Below are positions 46,734 through 54,817 of a DNA stretch of 64,000 nt, piece after piece. Every line of letters starts with the position of its first letter. Within the stretch, counting starts at the first letter, position 1. The notes under the pieces were generated by a model. The model searched no databases, had not been told where the DNA came from, and saw only the letters and a program-made list of their open reading frames with translations. Origin of the DNA: Paenibacillus sp. 37 (GTDB lineage: Bacteria > Bacillota > Bacilli > Paenibacillales > Paenibacillaceae); the NCBI RefSeq assembly GCF_008386395.1, contig NZ_CP043761.1, positions 1,054,001 to 1,118,000 on the forward strand. The letters are read 5' to 3'. The translations under genes and the position numbers were made by a program.

Positions 46734-47471
46734 TTGAACATGATCAAGTACATAAAATTATTGGGATTAATCCTCGGTATTGTGGCTGTGAATGTTCTGG
46801 CATTCTCACCCGGCTTTATCGGGCTGAATTTCGGGGAGGGTGCATTCACAACTGCGCTATCCGTTACCCTGTTGTTCGGTAGTGCAATGGCACTTTTATA
46901 TGGCAGTTATACCTTGTTGTTGAGGCAGCCGATAGTCCTGCCCGTGAAGCATATCGAAACACATGAAGATTATGTGGAAGCTTTATCTTTTTATAGACGC
47001 ATCAAGGTCCTCGAAGAAGATATTACGCTGGGGCTGTCCCAACTTAGCCGGATGAAAAAGAAGAAAGAAACACTCTTGAATGTGCTTCATCAGCGGTTTG
47101 ATCCGGGGGAACTAAGCTACAAAAAATTCGCATCGGTCACGCTGGAAGTGGAGAAGCTGTTGTACCTGAATATCCGCAGTGTGCTGAACCGGTTGAATGT
47201 ATTTGATGAAGCCGACTATGCCAACATGATGAAATCCAAATCCTCAAACCTTCCCCAAAAACTTTTTCAGGAAAAAACCAAGGTATACAACGATTATCTG
47301 TCTTATGTGAAGAATGCATTACACACCAATGAGGAAATTTTGCTCAAGCTTGATCAGTTGTTATTGGAGATTTCACGCCTCGACAGCTTTGAAGCCGGAG
47401 ATATTGAACAGATGCCTTGTATGCAGGAGATTGATCAGTTAATCAAGCACACCAAATTATACAGACAGTGA
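46734..47471 (+). CDS. XpaC-like membrane protein, first gene of a TelA operon
   Basis: A 245-residue protein. The TTG at 46734 lies 8 bp after AAAGGAGG. Two hydrophobic helices (residues about 8-28 and 38-63) are followed by a long charged helical region (DYVEALSFYRRIKVLEEDIT and EEILLKLDQLLLEISRLDSF). This is the layout of the 5-bromo-4-chloroindolyl phosphate hydrolysis (XpaC) family, which in Bacillus is encoded directly before a TelA gene. Its role is not known; the enzyme-like family name is historical. It is 12 bp before the VWA gene. Confidence 0.75.
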   Translation: MNMIKYIKLLGLILGIVAVNVLAFSPGFIGLNFGEGAFTTALSVTLLFGSAMALLYGSYTLLLRQPIVLPVKHIETHEDYVEALSFYRRIKVLEEDITLGLSQLSRMKKKKETLLNVLHQRFDPGELSYKKFASVTLEVEKLLYLNIRSVLNRLNVFDEADYANMMKSKSSNLPQKLFQEKTKVYNDYLSYVKNALHTNEEILLKLDQLLLEISRLDSFEAGDIEQMPCMQEIDQLIKHTKLYRQ

Positions 47472-47483
47472 GGGGTTGCTCGT

Positions 47484-49172
47484 ATGGCCAAGAAGGGAAA
47501 GTTTTTTTTCATATCGATTGTAATGCTGGTACTCGTATTTGGTCTGGTCTATGCAGGGATTACACTGACGTCGAACTTTGGCAAGTCGACCACACAGGTG
47601 AGCACAGAGAATGCAGGTAAGGAACTGGGCAAACTGTACGCGGACATTGCACCAGCAACGGCAGAACCGGTCAAAGGACAGATTGATCTCGATCCGGTCG
47701 ATGTGGCGGAATCACTGCCGGATATCTCCAAATTCGCAATTGCCGTAGAGAATACAACGAATGATTACGTCGAAATTTTCTCTTCCCCAGAGAAGTCGGG
47801 CAGCGGGGTAGACGGCTGGTTAACCGAGGTGGGCGAGGAATTCAACAAAGCGAATATCAGCGTTGGTGGAAAACCGGTATCGGTCAAAATCCGCAACATT
47901 GCCTCCGGAACCGCTACCGATTATATCAAGTCGGGCAAGTATATACCGGATGCATTCACACCTTCCAATGAACTGTGGGGCGAGATGGTTGAGGCCAGTG
48001 GGGTGAAGACAGAGATGGTCTCCAAGCGATTGGTTGGGAATGTTCCTGGTATTGTCATTTCTAAAGCCAAGTATGATGCACTGGTTGATACCTATGGCTC
48101 CGTTAATGTAAAAACCGTAACCGAAGCGATTGCCAACAATGAACTCGCGATGGGATATACCGATCCATTTGCCAGCTCCACCGGACTGAACTTTCTGGTG
48201 ACTGCACTGAATACGTATGATAGCGCCAATCCGTTGGGAGAGAAGGCGATTGAGGGATTTGAGAAATTCCAGACGAATGTTCCGTTTACGGCCTCGACAA
48301 CCATTCAGATGCGGGAAGCGGCCAAGTCAGGCAGACTGGATGCCTTTGTACTCGAATACCAGACGTATGTGAATACCGCTGATCTCAAGAGTGGTTACGT
48401 CTTTACACCTTTTGGCGTGAGACATGACAGTCCGCTGTATGCATTGGGACAATTGCCGCAGAACAAACAGGAGATTATCCAGAAGTTTGCGGAATTCGTA
48501 ACCCAGGCGAAGTACCAACAATCAGCGGAAGAGTTTGGTTTCAACGGGTTGCAGGATTACAAATCCGAACTGGCCACCGTGGATGGCGGCACGTTGTTGT
48601 CTGCACAGAAAGTATGGAAAGAAAAGAAAAACGGCAGCAAACCGATTGCCGCGGTGTTCGTGACGGATGTATCCGGAAGCATGGACGGCGAACCGCTTAA
48701 CCGACTGAAGGAGTCCCTGCGCAAAGGTCAGAAGTACCTGGGTACAGACAACAGTATTGGCTTGGTCTCTTACTCCAGTGGGGTAACCGTGAATCTGCCC
48801 ATTGCCAAGTATGATACGAACCAGCAGTCCATGTTTGTCGGAACAGTGGATAGTCTGCAAGCTGGCGGAGGGACGGCGACCTTTGACGGGATCGTGGTAG
48901 CGATGAAGATGCTGGAAGATTACATGGCTGCTAATCCAAACGTGAAGCCTTTAATCTTTGTCCTGAGTGATGGCGAGACCAATGAAGGTCACACCCTGAA
49001 GGATATTCGGGATCTGGTCGAGACGTACCAAGTGCCGATCTATACGATTGGGTACAACGCAGACATCAAGGCTCTGGAGAGCATCTCCAGTATTAACGAA
49101 GCGGCAAGCATCAATGCCGATACCGATGATGTCGTGTACAAGATCGGTAACCTGTTTAACGTACAGATGTAA
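47484..49172 (+). CDS. Substrate-binding-like and VWA domain membrane protein
   Basis: A 562-residue protein with an N-terminal helix (residues 6-29) that anchors or exports it. Residues about 70-375 look like an extracellular solute-binding fold (VSVKIRNIASGTATDYIKSG, and MGYTDPFASSTGLNFLVTAL). Residues about 388-562 are a von Willebrand A domain with the MIDAS metal motif Asp395-x-Ser397-x-Ser399 in FVTDVSGSMDGEP and later FVLSDGETNEG. Both halves face outside. It is in one operon with XpaC-like and TelA genes. The combination suggests metal-dependent protein binding on the cell surface; the exact role is unknown. Confidence 0.85.
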   Translation: MAKKGKFFFISIVMLVLVFGLVYAGITLTSNFGKSTTQVSTENAGKELGKLYADIAPATAEPVKGQIDLDPVDVAESLPDISKFAIAVENTTNDYVEIFSSPEKSGSGVDGWLTEVGEEFNKANISVGGKPVSVKIRNIASGTATDYIKSGKYIPDAFTPSNELWGEMVEASGVKTEMVSKRLVGNVPGIVISKAKYDALVDTYGSVNVKTVTEAIANNELAMGYTDPFASSTGLNFLVTALNTYDSANPLGEKAIEGFEKFQTNVPFTASTTIQMREAAKSGRLDAFVLEYQTYVNTADLKSGYVFTPFGVRHDSPLYALGQLPQNKQEIIQKFAEFVTQAKYQQSAEEFGFNGLQDYKSELATVDGGTLLSAQKVWKEKKNGSKPIAAVFVTDVSGSMDGEPLNRLKESLRKGQKYLGTDNSIGLVSYSSGVTVNLPIAKYDTNQQSMFVGTVDSLQAGGGTATFDGIVVAMKMLEDYMAANPNVKPLIFVLSDGETNEGHTLKDIRDLVETYQVPIYTIGYNADIKALESISSINEAASINADTDDVVYKIGNLFNVQM

Positions 49173-49191
49173 TCTAAAGGGGGAACTATAG

Positions 49192-50331
49192 ATGTCATTT
49201 TCAATGGAAATACCGAGCCACAAGGAAATTCAGAAGGTGATTGAAGAAGAGGTGAAACCCGTGCCCGCCGAGGTCGCGGAGCTTCAACAAGTGGCCGATG
49301 CCAACGTAGAGATGATTATGACACTGGATCTCGAATCCCTGGAAAAACGCAAAGAGATTCTGCAATCCATTGACGGCTTTGGTATGAACACGATGAGATC
49401 CTCTTCCGAGAAAAACGCCTTGCTTCAAGTCTCCGTTGGACATCTGTCCAAGACGGGAGACGAGGGCGGTCAGGTCGCCAAAGGTTTGACCGAGCTGCAT
49501 ATGCAACTGAAGGATCTCGACCCAAGTGTGGTTGATTTCGCCAAGACCGGCTTCCTCGGGAAATTATTCAATCCGCTTCGCGCCTATTTCCTGAAATACC
49601 AGAAGGCTGACGCAGTCATCGCTGACATCGTAACCTCCTTGGATAAAGGCAGATCCACCCTGCGTAATGATAATACAACGCTGGAGATTGAACAGCAGAA
49701 CCTGCGGGAACTCACCAAACGACTGCAAAAGGAGATTCAGCTTGGCGTACTCATGGATGAGTCCATCGACGCGCAGATTGAAGCGGCCAAGGTCCGCAAT
49801 GAGGACCCCGAGAAAGTCCGCTTTATTACAGAGGAAGTACTGTTCCCGCTCCGTCAGCGGGTCATGGACCTGCAACAAATGCTGGTCGTGAACCAGCAGG
49901 GTATCATGGCGATTGAAGTGGTCATTCGCAATAATAAGGAACTGATTCGAGGGGTAGATCGGGCGAAAAATGTAACGATCTCAGCACTGAAAATTGCCGT
50001 TACCGTAGCGAGTGCTCTCTATAATCAGAAGATTGTATTGCAGAAGATTGAGTTGTTGAACCAGACAACCAACGATCTGATCGCGGGTACATCCAAAATG
50101 CTCAAAGATCAGGGAATTGCCATCCAGAAGCAGGCATATGAAGCCAGCATTTCCGTGGATACGATGAAACAGGCGTTCACCGATGTGTTGTCAGCACTCG
50201 ATTCGATTAGTCTTTATAAGCAGGAAGCCCTGCCTAGAATGCGCGAGACGATTAACCAGTTCCGTGAACTTGCGGATACCGGAGAGCAGCAGATTCAGCG
50301 TTTGGAGAAAGGGCAGAAGCTGGGGCTGTAA
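49192..50331 (+). CDS. Toxic anion resistance (TelA/KlaA) family protein
   Basis: A 379-residue cytoplasmic, nearly all-helical protein of the TelA family, with AAAGGGGG 7 bp before the ATG. Marks are FGMNTMRSSSEKNALLQVSV near the start, FLGKLFNPLRAYFLKYQKAD, and VTISALKIAVTVASALYNQK. TelA proteins were linked to tellurite resistance but appear to belong to broader membrane or stress response systems with Ter-type partners. No TerD/TerC genes are in the window. It closes the three-gene operon and is followed by a strong terminator. Confidence 0.92.
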   Translation: MSFSMEIPSHKEIQKVIEEEVKPVPAEVAELQQVADANVEMIMTLDLESLEKRKEILQSIDGFGMNTMRSSSEKNALLQVSVGHLSKTGDEGGQVAKGLTELHMQLKDLDPSVVDFAKTGFLGKLFNPLRAYFLKYQKADAVIADIVTSLDKGRSTLRNDNTTLEIEQQNLRELTKRLQKEIQLGVLMDESIDAQIEAAKVRNEDPEKVRFITEEVLFPLRQRVMDLQQMLVVNQQGIMAIEVVIRNNKELIRGVDRAKNVTISALKIAVTVASALYNQKIVLQKIELLNQTTNDLIAGTSKMLKDQGIAIQKQAYEASISVDTMKQAFTDVLSALDSISLYKQEALPRMRETINQFRELADTGEQQIQRLEKGQKLGL

Positions 50332-50365
50332 TGAGCAGATTAAGGCCAAGGACATAATCTGAAGG

Positions 50366-50393
50366 AAAAGACTCCCAAGGGAGTCTTTTTTTG
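50366..50393 (+). terminator. Intrinsic terminator of the TelA operon
   Basis: Stem aaagactccc / gggagtcttt followed by seven T, 35 bp after the TelA stop. Confidence 0.9.
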
Positions 50394-50607
50394 ATACCGT
50401 TTTTGCATAATTCATGGTATTGCTCCGCGTACCGAATTTCGACGAACAGAATCATTCCGAACTACCTGTTGTAGATGGGGAGCTGCTTGTTGTTTTAATC
50501 CAACCACTGATGGAATCTCCATATACAATTATAGCCAATTGGATTAAAATTAAAGAGGTTTATAGTCGGGCAATTGGACTAAATATATACAGAAATAGAG
50601 GGATATG

Positions 50608-51373
50608 ATGAAGGGTCAGAAGGTGTTTGCCATACTGCTGGGAGCGACTGTTGTATTGAGCGGTTGTGGCGGGATTGAGATTACGATTAAGGAAGAAGGG
50701 AAGAGCCAAGAATTACAGGAGACAACCAAACCAGTTGTACAGTCAGACGTAGTTCAAAGCGGAGAGCAGGTAGAGTTAGCGGTTGACTCGAAGAGCGAAG
50801 CTCAAAAGGAAGTTAACAAGGTTCAAGAAGATACGGCTCAGGAAATAACAGTAGAGAAACCTAAGGAAGAAGCAAGCTACGCTGTGGCTGAGACGTCGGC
50901 AGAACAAAGTATTGATTATCTGAAGCCAACGTCATCAGAAATAAATCTACGCGTAGCACCTAGTATCAATGCAAGATCAGTAGGTATCCTATACCAAGAC
51001 GATGAAGCTGTATATCTGCACCGCAAAAATTTTGATCCCACGGACGGGCGTACCTGGTATCAGGTAAGTATTTCGGATGGAAGCATCGGATGGGTGAGCA
51101 GTAAAGTGGTGAAGCAATCGGATGGTCGTTATTACGAAGGAAATGCGTACTCCATATCTAAAGCCCAGTTCATGACCGTATCGGTGGCCCATGCCAATAT
51201 GCGAGATATACCTTCGATTAACGGATCTGCAGTTGCCGTTGTGGACAAAGGAGATCAGTTGGAACACTGGGGCGGTTCCGTCTATGATCCATCAGATGGG
51301 TCGTACATGGTACGAAGTGTGGACAAGAGATGGGAAGTACGGATGGATTAGTGGCAAAGTAATCACTTGGTAG
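50608..51373 (+). pseudogene. SH3-domain lipoprotein with a C-terminal frameshift
   Basis: The frame from ATG 50608 (or 50605) encodes a lipoprotein: signal peptide with lipobox VLSGC, Cys20, a polar linker, and a first bacterial SH3 domain (LRVAPSINARSVGILYQDDE to GWVSSKVV). A second SH3 domain starts ANMRDIPSINGSAVAVVDKG but after YDPSDG the frame runs into an unrelated tail and stops at 51351. Removing one G from the GGG at 51298-51300 restores RTWYEVWTRDGKYGWISGK and a stop at 51373, parallel to the first domain. It is either a recent frameshift or a sequence error. Function would be cell-wall binding. Confidence 0.8.
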
Positions 51374-51540
51374 ACGGAATACTAGGATTTTATATACCAA
51401 GTTTACAAGAGATACATATTAGCATTTTGCTACATTTAAACAGTCTAAACGGACCAGAGCTAGAGGAGCACCAGCTTCTTTGCTGAATTTACTCACTAGG
51501 ATATGAGAAATACGTATATGGAAGATACATCCGCGAACTT

Positions 51541-51583
51541 ACGGTTGAATGAGGGTAACCTGCCGATTCAACCGTTCTTTTTA
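51541..51583. terminator. Terminator between lipoprotein and TetR genes
   Basis: Perfect 10-bp arms acggttgaat and attcaaccgt are followed by tcttttta. The genes on either side converge. Confidence 0.8.
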
Positions 51584-51617
51584 TTTTAACAATATGGAAC
51601 TGCTAAGAAGGAGAATT

Positions 51618-52217
51618 CTATACAGGGGGACGCTTTAAAGTGTTGTCAGGCTTGTAATGAATGATCTTGAATAACTCCTCGGCCATGTAGACGGGACTAT
51701 GCTTGAAATCCTGTCTGATCCACTCCATGATCATGCCAAATATCGCATGAGACTGGTAGCTTGCCAACAGTTCATGGTTAATGTGCTGCGGGAAGATATG
51801 ATTTAGATCCTGTAAGGAGAGATCGCGAAGAACATCACAGATCATGCGCTGAAAGTTGGAGGAAGCCTCCGATTTAACAACCAGTGTATAGAATTGTGCG
51901 TGCTGGTGCACATGTTCAAATATGGTGATCGCCGAAGATGGCATAAGATTGACCTCGAACTCTTCCATATCCTGATAAGGTTTGCGAAAAGAAGTCACCA
52001 GATCCTGAATCACATCATCGATGATTTCGTTGAACAGGTCTTCTTTGTACTGATAATGCCTGTAGAAAGTACCTCGATTCAGGTCGGCGCGCTGGACAAT
52101 ATCCGTGATGGAAATTTCTTTAAAGGGATGTTTTTGCATCAACTGGATGAGAGCATCCTTCAGCGCAGCTTTTGATTTCTTGATTCTTCGGTCCATCGAA
52201 TTCGGAGTTTCAGACAT
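51618..52217 (-). CDS. TetR family transcriptional regulator
   Basis: A 199-residue repressor. ATG at 52217 has GGAGGA 7 bp upstream. The HTH region reads KAALKDALIQLMQKHPFKEI and ADLNRGTFYRHYQYKEDLFN, close to Bacillus TetR/AcrR proteins with a TetR_C_33-like C-terminus (DhaS-like activators belong to this group). It is divergent from an SDR gene with an imperfect palindrome near that promoter, so it probably represses it. Confidence 0.9.
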   Translation of the reverse strand: MSETPNSMDRRIKKSKAALKDALIQLMQKHPFKEISITDIVQRADLNRGTFYRHYQYKEDLFNEIIDDVIQDLVTSFRKPYQDMEEFEVNLMPSSAITIFEHVHQHAQFYTLVVKSEASSNFQRMICDVLRDLSLQDLNHIFPQHINHELLASYQSHAIFGMIMEWIRQDFKHSPVYMAEELFKIIHYKPDNTLKRPPV

Positions 52218-52309
52218 CTTTTTTCCTCCTCGCGAGTTCACTTTATTAATTAAAGAACATTTGGGCTTAGTAGTGTTGTTTAACGTACAACTGGACAAGC
52301 TTTTACTGA

Positions 52310-52339
52310 TTGAAGTGAAACGCTATGACTTATTATACT
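52310..52339 (+). promoter_or_regulatory. Sigma-A-type promoter of the SDR gene
   Basis: TTGAAG at 52310-52315 and TATACT at 52334-52339 are separated by 18 bp and lie 70 bp before the SDR start codon. Confidence 0.55.
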
Positions 52340-52349
52340 AAGGATAAGA

Positions 52350-52373
52350 GTTAATGAACATTTGTTTGTTAAC
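52350..52373. promoter_or_regulatory. Candidate TetR operator at the SDR promoter
   Basis: An imperfect palindrome with gttaa and ttaac ends (9 of 12 positions symmetrical) starts 10 bp after the -10 box, where a repressor would block transcription. Confidence 0.5.
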
Positions 52374-52409
52374 TTATTGTAAACGAATACACAAAGGAGG
52401 ATACATGGA

Positions 52410-53168
52410 ATGAAACTTCAAGATAAAGTGGCAGTTGTTACAGGTGCTGGTTCAGGTATGGGGAAAGCGATCGCCACGTTGTACGCCCAAGAGGGTGCGA
52501 AAGTAGTCGTATCGGATATTAACGAGGAATCCGCACAGGCAGTAGTGAATGATATTAAGGCACAGGGCGGGGAAGCGATTGTGGTTCTGGCCAATGTAGC
52601 CAAAGAAGAAGATGTGCAGAATCTGATTGATACAACGGTGAGCACATACGGTACAGTAGATATTCTGATTAACAATGCGGGCATTATGGATGGTATGGAG
52701 CCTGCAGCGGATATAACGGATGAGAAGTGGGAGAGATTGTTCGCTGTGAACACAACCAGTGTGATGCGGACAACACGAAAAGTATTGCCGATCTTCCTGG
52801 AGAAACAAAAAGGCGTCATCGTGAACATTGCTTCGGCAGGTGGATTGCACGGCGGACGTGCAGGAGCAGCCTATACGGCTTCCAAACATGCGGTCGTGGG
52901 CTTCACTAAAAATACAGGGTATATGTATGCTGAGCAAGGCATTCGTTGTAATGCGATCGCTCCAGGTGCCGTGGCAACCAACATCAGCGCATCCATGGCT
53001 GGTATTAGCCCATACGGTGCAGGGCGGCAACAGCTGGGCATGGCAATCAACCCACGCATTGGGACGAGCGAAGAGATCGCCAAGGTGGCCTTGTTCCTTG
53101 GGTCGGACGAGTCCAGCTTCGTGAACGGAACCGTTGTTACAGCTGATGCAGGCTGGAGCTCTTATTAA
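52410..53168 (+). CDS. Short-chain dehydrogenase/reductase
   Basis: A 252-residue classical SDR. The ATG at 52410 has AAGGAGG 9 bp upstream. Cofactor loop TGAGSGMG (residues 11-18), NNAG (88-91), and the catalytic Ser142, Tyr155 and Lys159 (YTASK) are all present; Asp36 after the second strand (VVSDIN) suggests NAD rather than NADP. Relatives are glucose 1-dehydrogenases and 3-oxoacyl-ACP reductases; the substrate is not known. It is divergent from a TetR gene and closed by a terminator. Confidence 0.9.
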   Translation: MKLQDKVAVVTGAGSGMGKAIATLYAQEGAKVVVSDINEESAQAVVNDIKAQGGEAIVVLANVAKEEDVQNLIDTTVSTYGTVDILINNAGIMDGMEPAADITDEKWERLFAVNTTSVMRTTRKVLPIFLEKQKGVIVNIASAGGLHGGRAGAAYTASKHAVVGFTKNTGYMYAEQGIRCNAIAPGAVATNISASMAGISPYGAGRQQLGMAINPRIGTSEEIAKVALFLGSDESSFVNGTVVTADAGWSSY

Positions 53169-53218
53169 TCCGTTCAAGCGCAGTCGAGCATGGAGCACTG
53201 AAATGTGCGAACAGTCAG

Positions 53219-53251
53219 GAAGCCGCATAATCATATGCGGCTTCTTTTTTT
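53219..53251 (+). terminator. Intrinsic terminator after SDR gene
   Basis: Stem gaagccgcat / atgcggcttc followed by seven T. Confidence 0.9.
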
Positions 53252-53300
53252 GTGTTACTCCGAAAACGGTGGACCCACAGTGTCATATCCCGTATTGGGA

Positions 53301-53310
53301 CAAACGTTTG
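53301..53310. promoter_or_regulatory. Distal LacI-type operator box (O3)
   Basis: A perfect CAAACGTTTG palindrome, identical to the two boxes in the maltodextrin promoter region, lies 28 bp beyond the 3' end of the LacI gene and about 1.3 kb from the other two. It may act as an auxiliary operator. Confidence 0.5.
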
Positions 53311-53337
53311 CATTACTACACGGATGCTCGAAATGGA

Positions 53338-54372
53338 TCAAATTGAGGGTGGCTTTGGTTTGGAAAAGAGTGAGGATTCGCGCACGATCAGACGATGGGG
53401 GATAATGACCGGATTATGAGGTTGTGGTTCCCCGCTTAGAATTTTCAACAATACCTGAACGGCTGTATAGCCCAGCTGATAGGTTCCAATGTCTATAGAA
53501 CTTAAGGGTGGTGAAGCCAGCTCCGATAGTGCAATATTGTTAAAACTGACCACGCTGATATCCTCAGGCACCAGATAATGAAGCTCGGCAAGAGCTCTCA
53601 GTACCCCAAAGGCCACATTGTCATCAATGACAACGATTGCGGTGGGTCTGTTCGGCAAGGACATGAACAGCGACATCGCCCTGAATCCACTTTCCTGCAG
53701 AAATTCGCCTTCCACAATCCAGTCACTATCGGCATCCAGCCCGGCTTGGGCAAGCGCTTTTTGGTATCCTAACATGCGATCATGCGATAACGTAATGTCC
53801 GGTGGGCCGCTGACAAATCCGATTCGCGTATGCCCTTGGGCGATCAGATGATGTGTCGCATCATAAGCAGTCTGTACATTATCGTTATCCACCATGGGGG
53901 CATTGGGATGAGCTTCACTGCGACCGATTAACACAAAAGGAAACTTTTCCGCTTCCAAAAATGTGATGATGGGATCGTCTCGTTTGGACCCAAGCAACAG
54001 AATGCCATCCACTCTACGACCATGAACAAGGCGGGATATCGCGTGCAGTTCATTGTCTGATGAAGTTTCAGTAGTTAGCAGCAATTCATAATTCATACGC
54101 GTGGCATGTGTAATAATACCTCGCAGCAGTTCCCCGAAAAAGTAATTCTGGAACAATTCTTCAGCAGGACGTGGAAGCATAATGCCAAGAGTATGTGTTG
54201 TCTTGGAAACCAGGCTCTTCGCCATGATGTTGGGATGGTAGTTTAATTCCTTCATGATTTGCTTCACTTTGAGAGACGTCTTGGTGCTGATTCTGGGATG
54301 GTTTGAAATCACCCGTGACACTGTAGAAGGGGAAACACCCGCCAATTTGGCAATATCCTTGATCGTAATCAT
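53338..54372 (-). CDS. LacI family regulator of the maltodextrin locus
   Basis: A 344-residue LacI/GalR repressor. ATG at 54372. HTH: MITIKDIAKLAGVSPSTVSR, with hinge helix NIMAKSLVSK; the sugar-binding domain follows (TLGIMLPRPAEELFQNYFFG, ending SSIDIGTYQLGYTAVQVLL). It resembles Bacillus MalR-type repressors. It is divergent from the maltodextrin binding protein gene, and two CAAACGTTTG boxes lie between, so it most likely represses that operon until maltose or maltodextrin is present. Confidence 0.92.
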   Translation of the reverse strand: MITIKDIAKLAGVSPSTVSRVISNHPRISTKTSLKVKQIMKELNYHPNIMAKSLVSKTTHTLGIMLPRPAEELFQNYFFGELLRGIITHATRMNYELLLTTETSSDNELHAISRLVHGRRVDGILLLGSKRDDPIITFLEAEKFPFVLIGRSEAHPNAPMVDNDNVQTAYDATHHLIAQGHTRIGFVSGPPDITLSHDRMLGYQKALAQAGLDADSDWIVEGEFLQESGFRAMSLFMSLPNRPTAIVVIDDNVAFGVLRALAELHYLVPEDISVVSFNNIALSELASPPLSSIDIGTYQLGYTAVQVLLKILSGEPQPHNPVIIPHRLIVRESSLFSKPKPPSI

Positions 54373-54568
54373 GTAAAAAATCCCTTCTGAACAATCGTAT
54401 AAATATCCTCCTATGGTAATCCAAAGGATACGATAAATCAATTGCTAACTGCCAAATATGAGATGCACAGGAAGTAAAATAAAGGAAGAAAGAGTCTGAA
54501 CAAGGAAACAGGAAATTACTGTAGGTAAAAGAGGTAAATTGGTTAAAATTGAGCAAATATGGCTTGTG

Positions 54569-54578
54569 CAAACGTTTG
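54569..54578. promoter_or_regulatory. LacI-type operator O1
   Basis: A perfect CAAACGTTTG palindrome within tgcaaacgtttgtgca, between the divergent LacI and binding-protein genes. Confidence 0.7.
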
Positions 54579-54614
54579 TGCAAAGAAAGTACAGTATTGT
54601 ATGATGTGATTGTT

Positions 54615-54630
54615 ATTGTAGCGCTTACAT
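54615..54630. promoter_or_regulatory. CcpA-type cre-like site
   Basis: The sequence attgtagcgcttacat contains the GCGC centre with TTACA on one side and TGTA on the other, one base shorter than the ideal cre. It lies between O1 and O2, suggesting glucose repression of the maltodextrin operon. Confidence 0.5.
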
Positions 54631-54705
54631 CTGTGGATTTACATACTTCTCGACTAGTTTACCCCTACATATTGAACGGAGGAGTCATCTTGTCTTCCAT
54701 TTGAG

Positions 54706-54715
54706 CAAACGTTTG
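54706..54715. promoter_or_regulatory. LacI-type operator O2
   Basis: A second perfect CAAACGTTTG box, 137 bp after O1 and 103 bp before the binding-protein start. The remaining DNA between 54373 and 54817 holds no gene. Confidence 0.7.
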
Positions 54716-54817
54716 TACAAAAGTGAACATGGAATGCAAAACCTGACAACATACGCAGACAAAAGGGTGAAAAGCGCGAACATTGTTGGACCAAGCAGAG
54801 GGAAGGGGACATTTTAG

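Noticed and set aside
50414..50608. 64-codon frame ending at the start of the SH3 lipoprotein
   Set aside because: No ribosome site and no recognisable sequence; the region contains only the leader of the lipoprotein gene.
52405..52413. Two-codon ORF (ATG GAA TGA) overlapping the SDR start
   Set aside because: It could couple translation, but the spacing of AAGGAGG suits the SDR ATG itself and two codons are easily found by chance.
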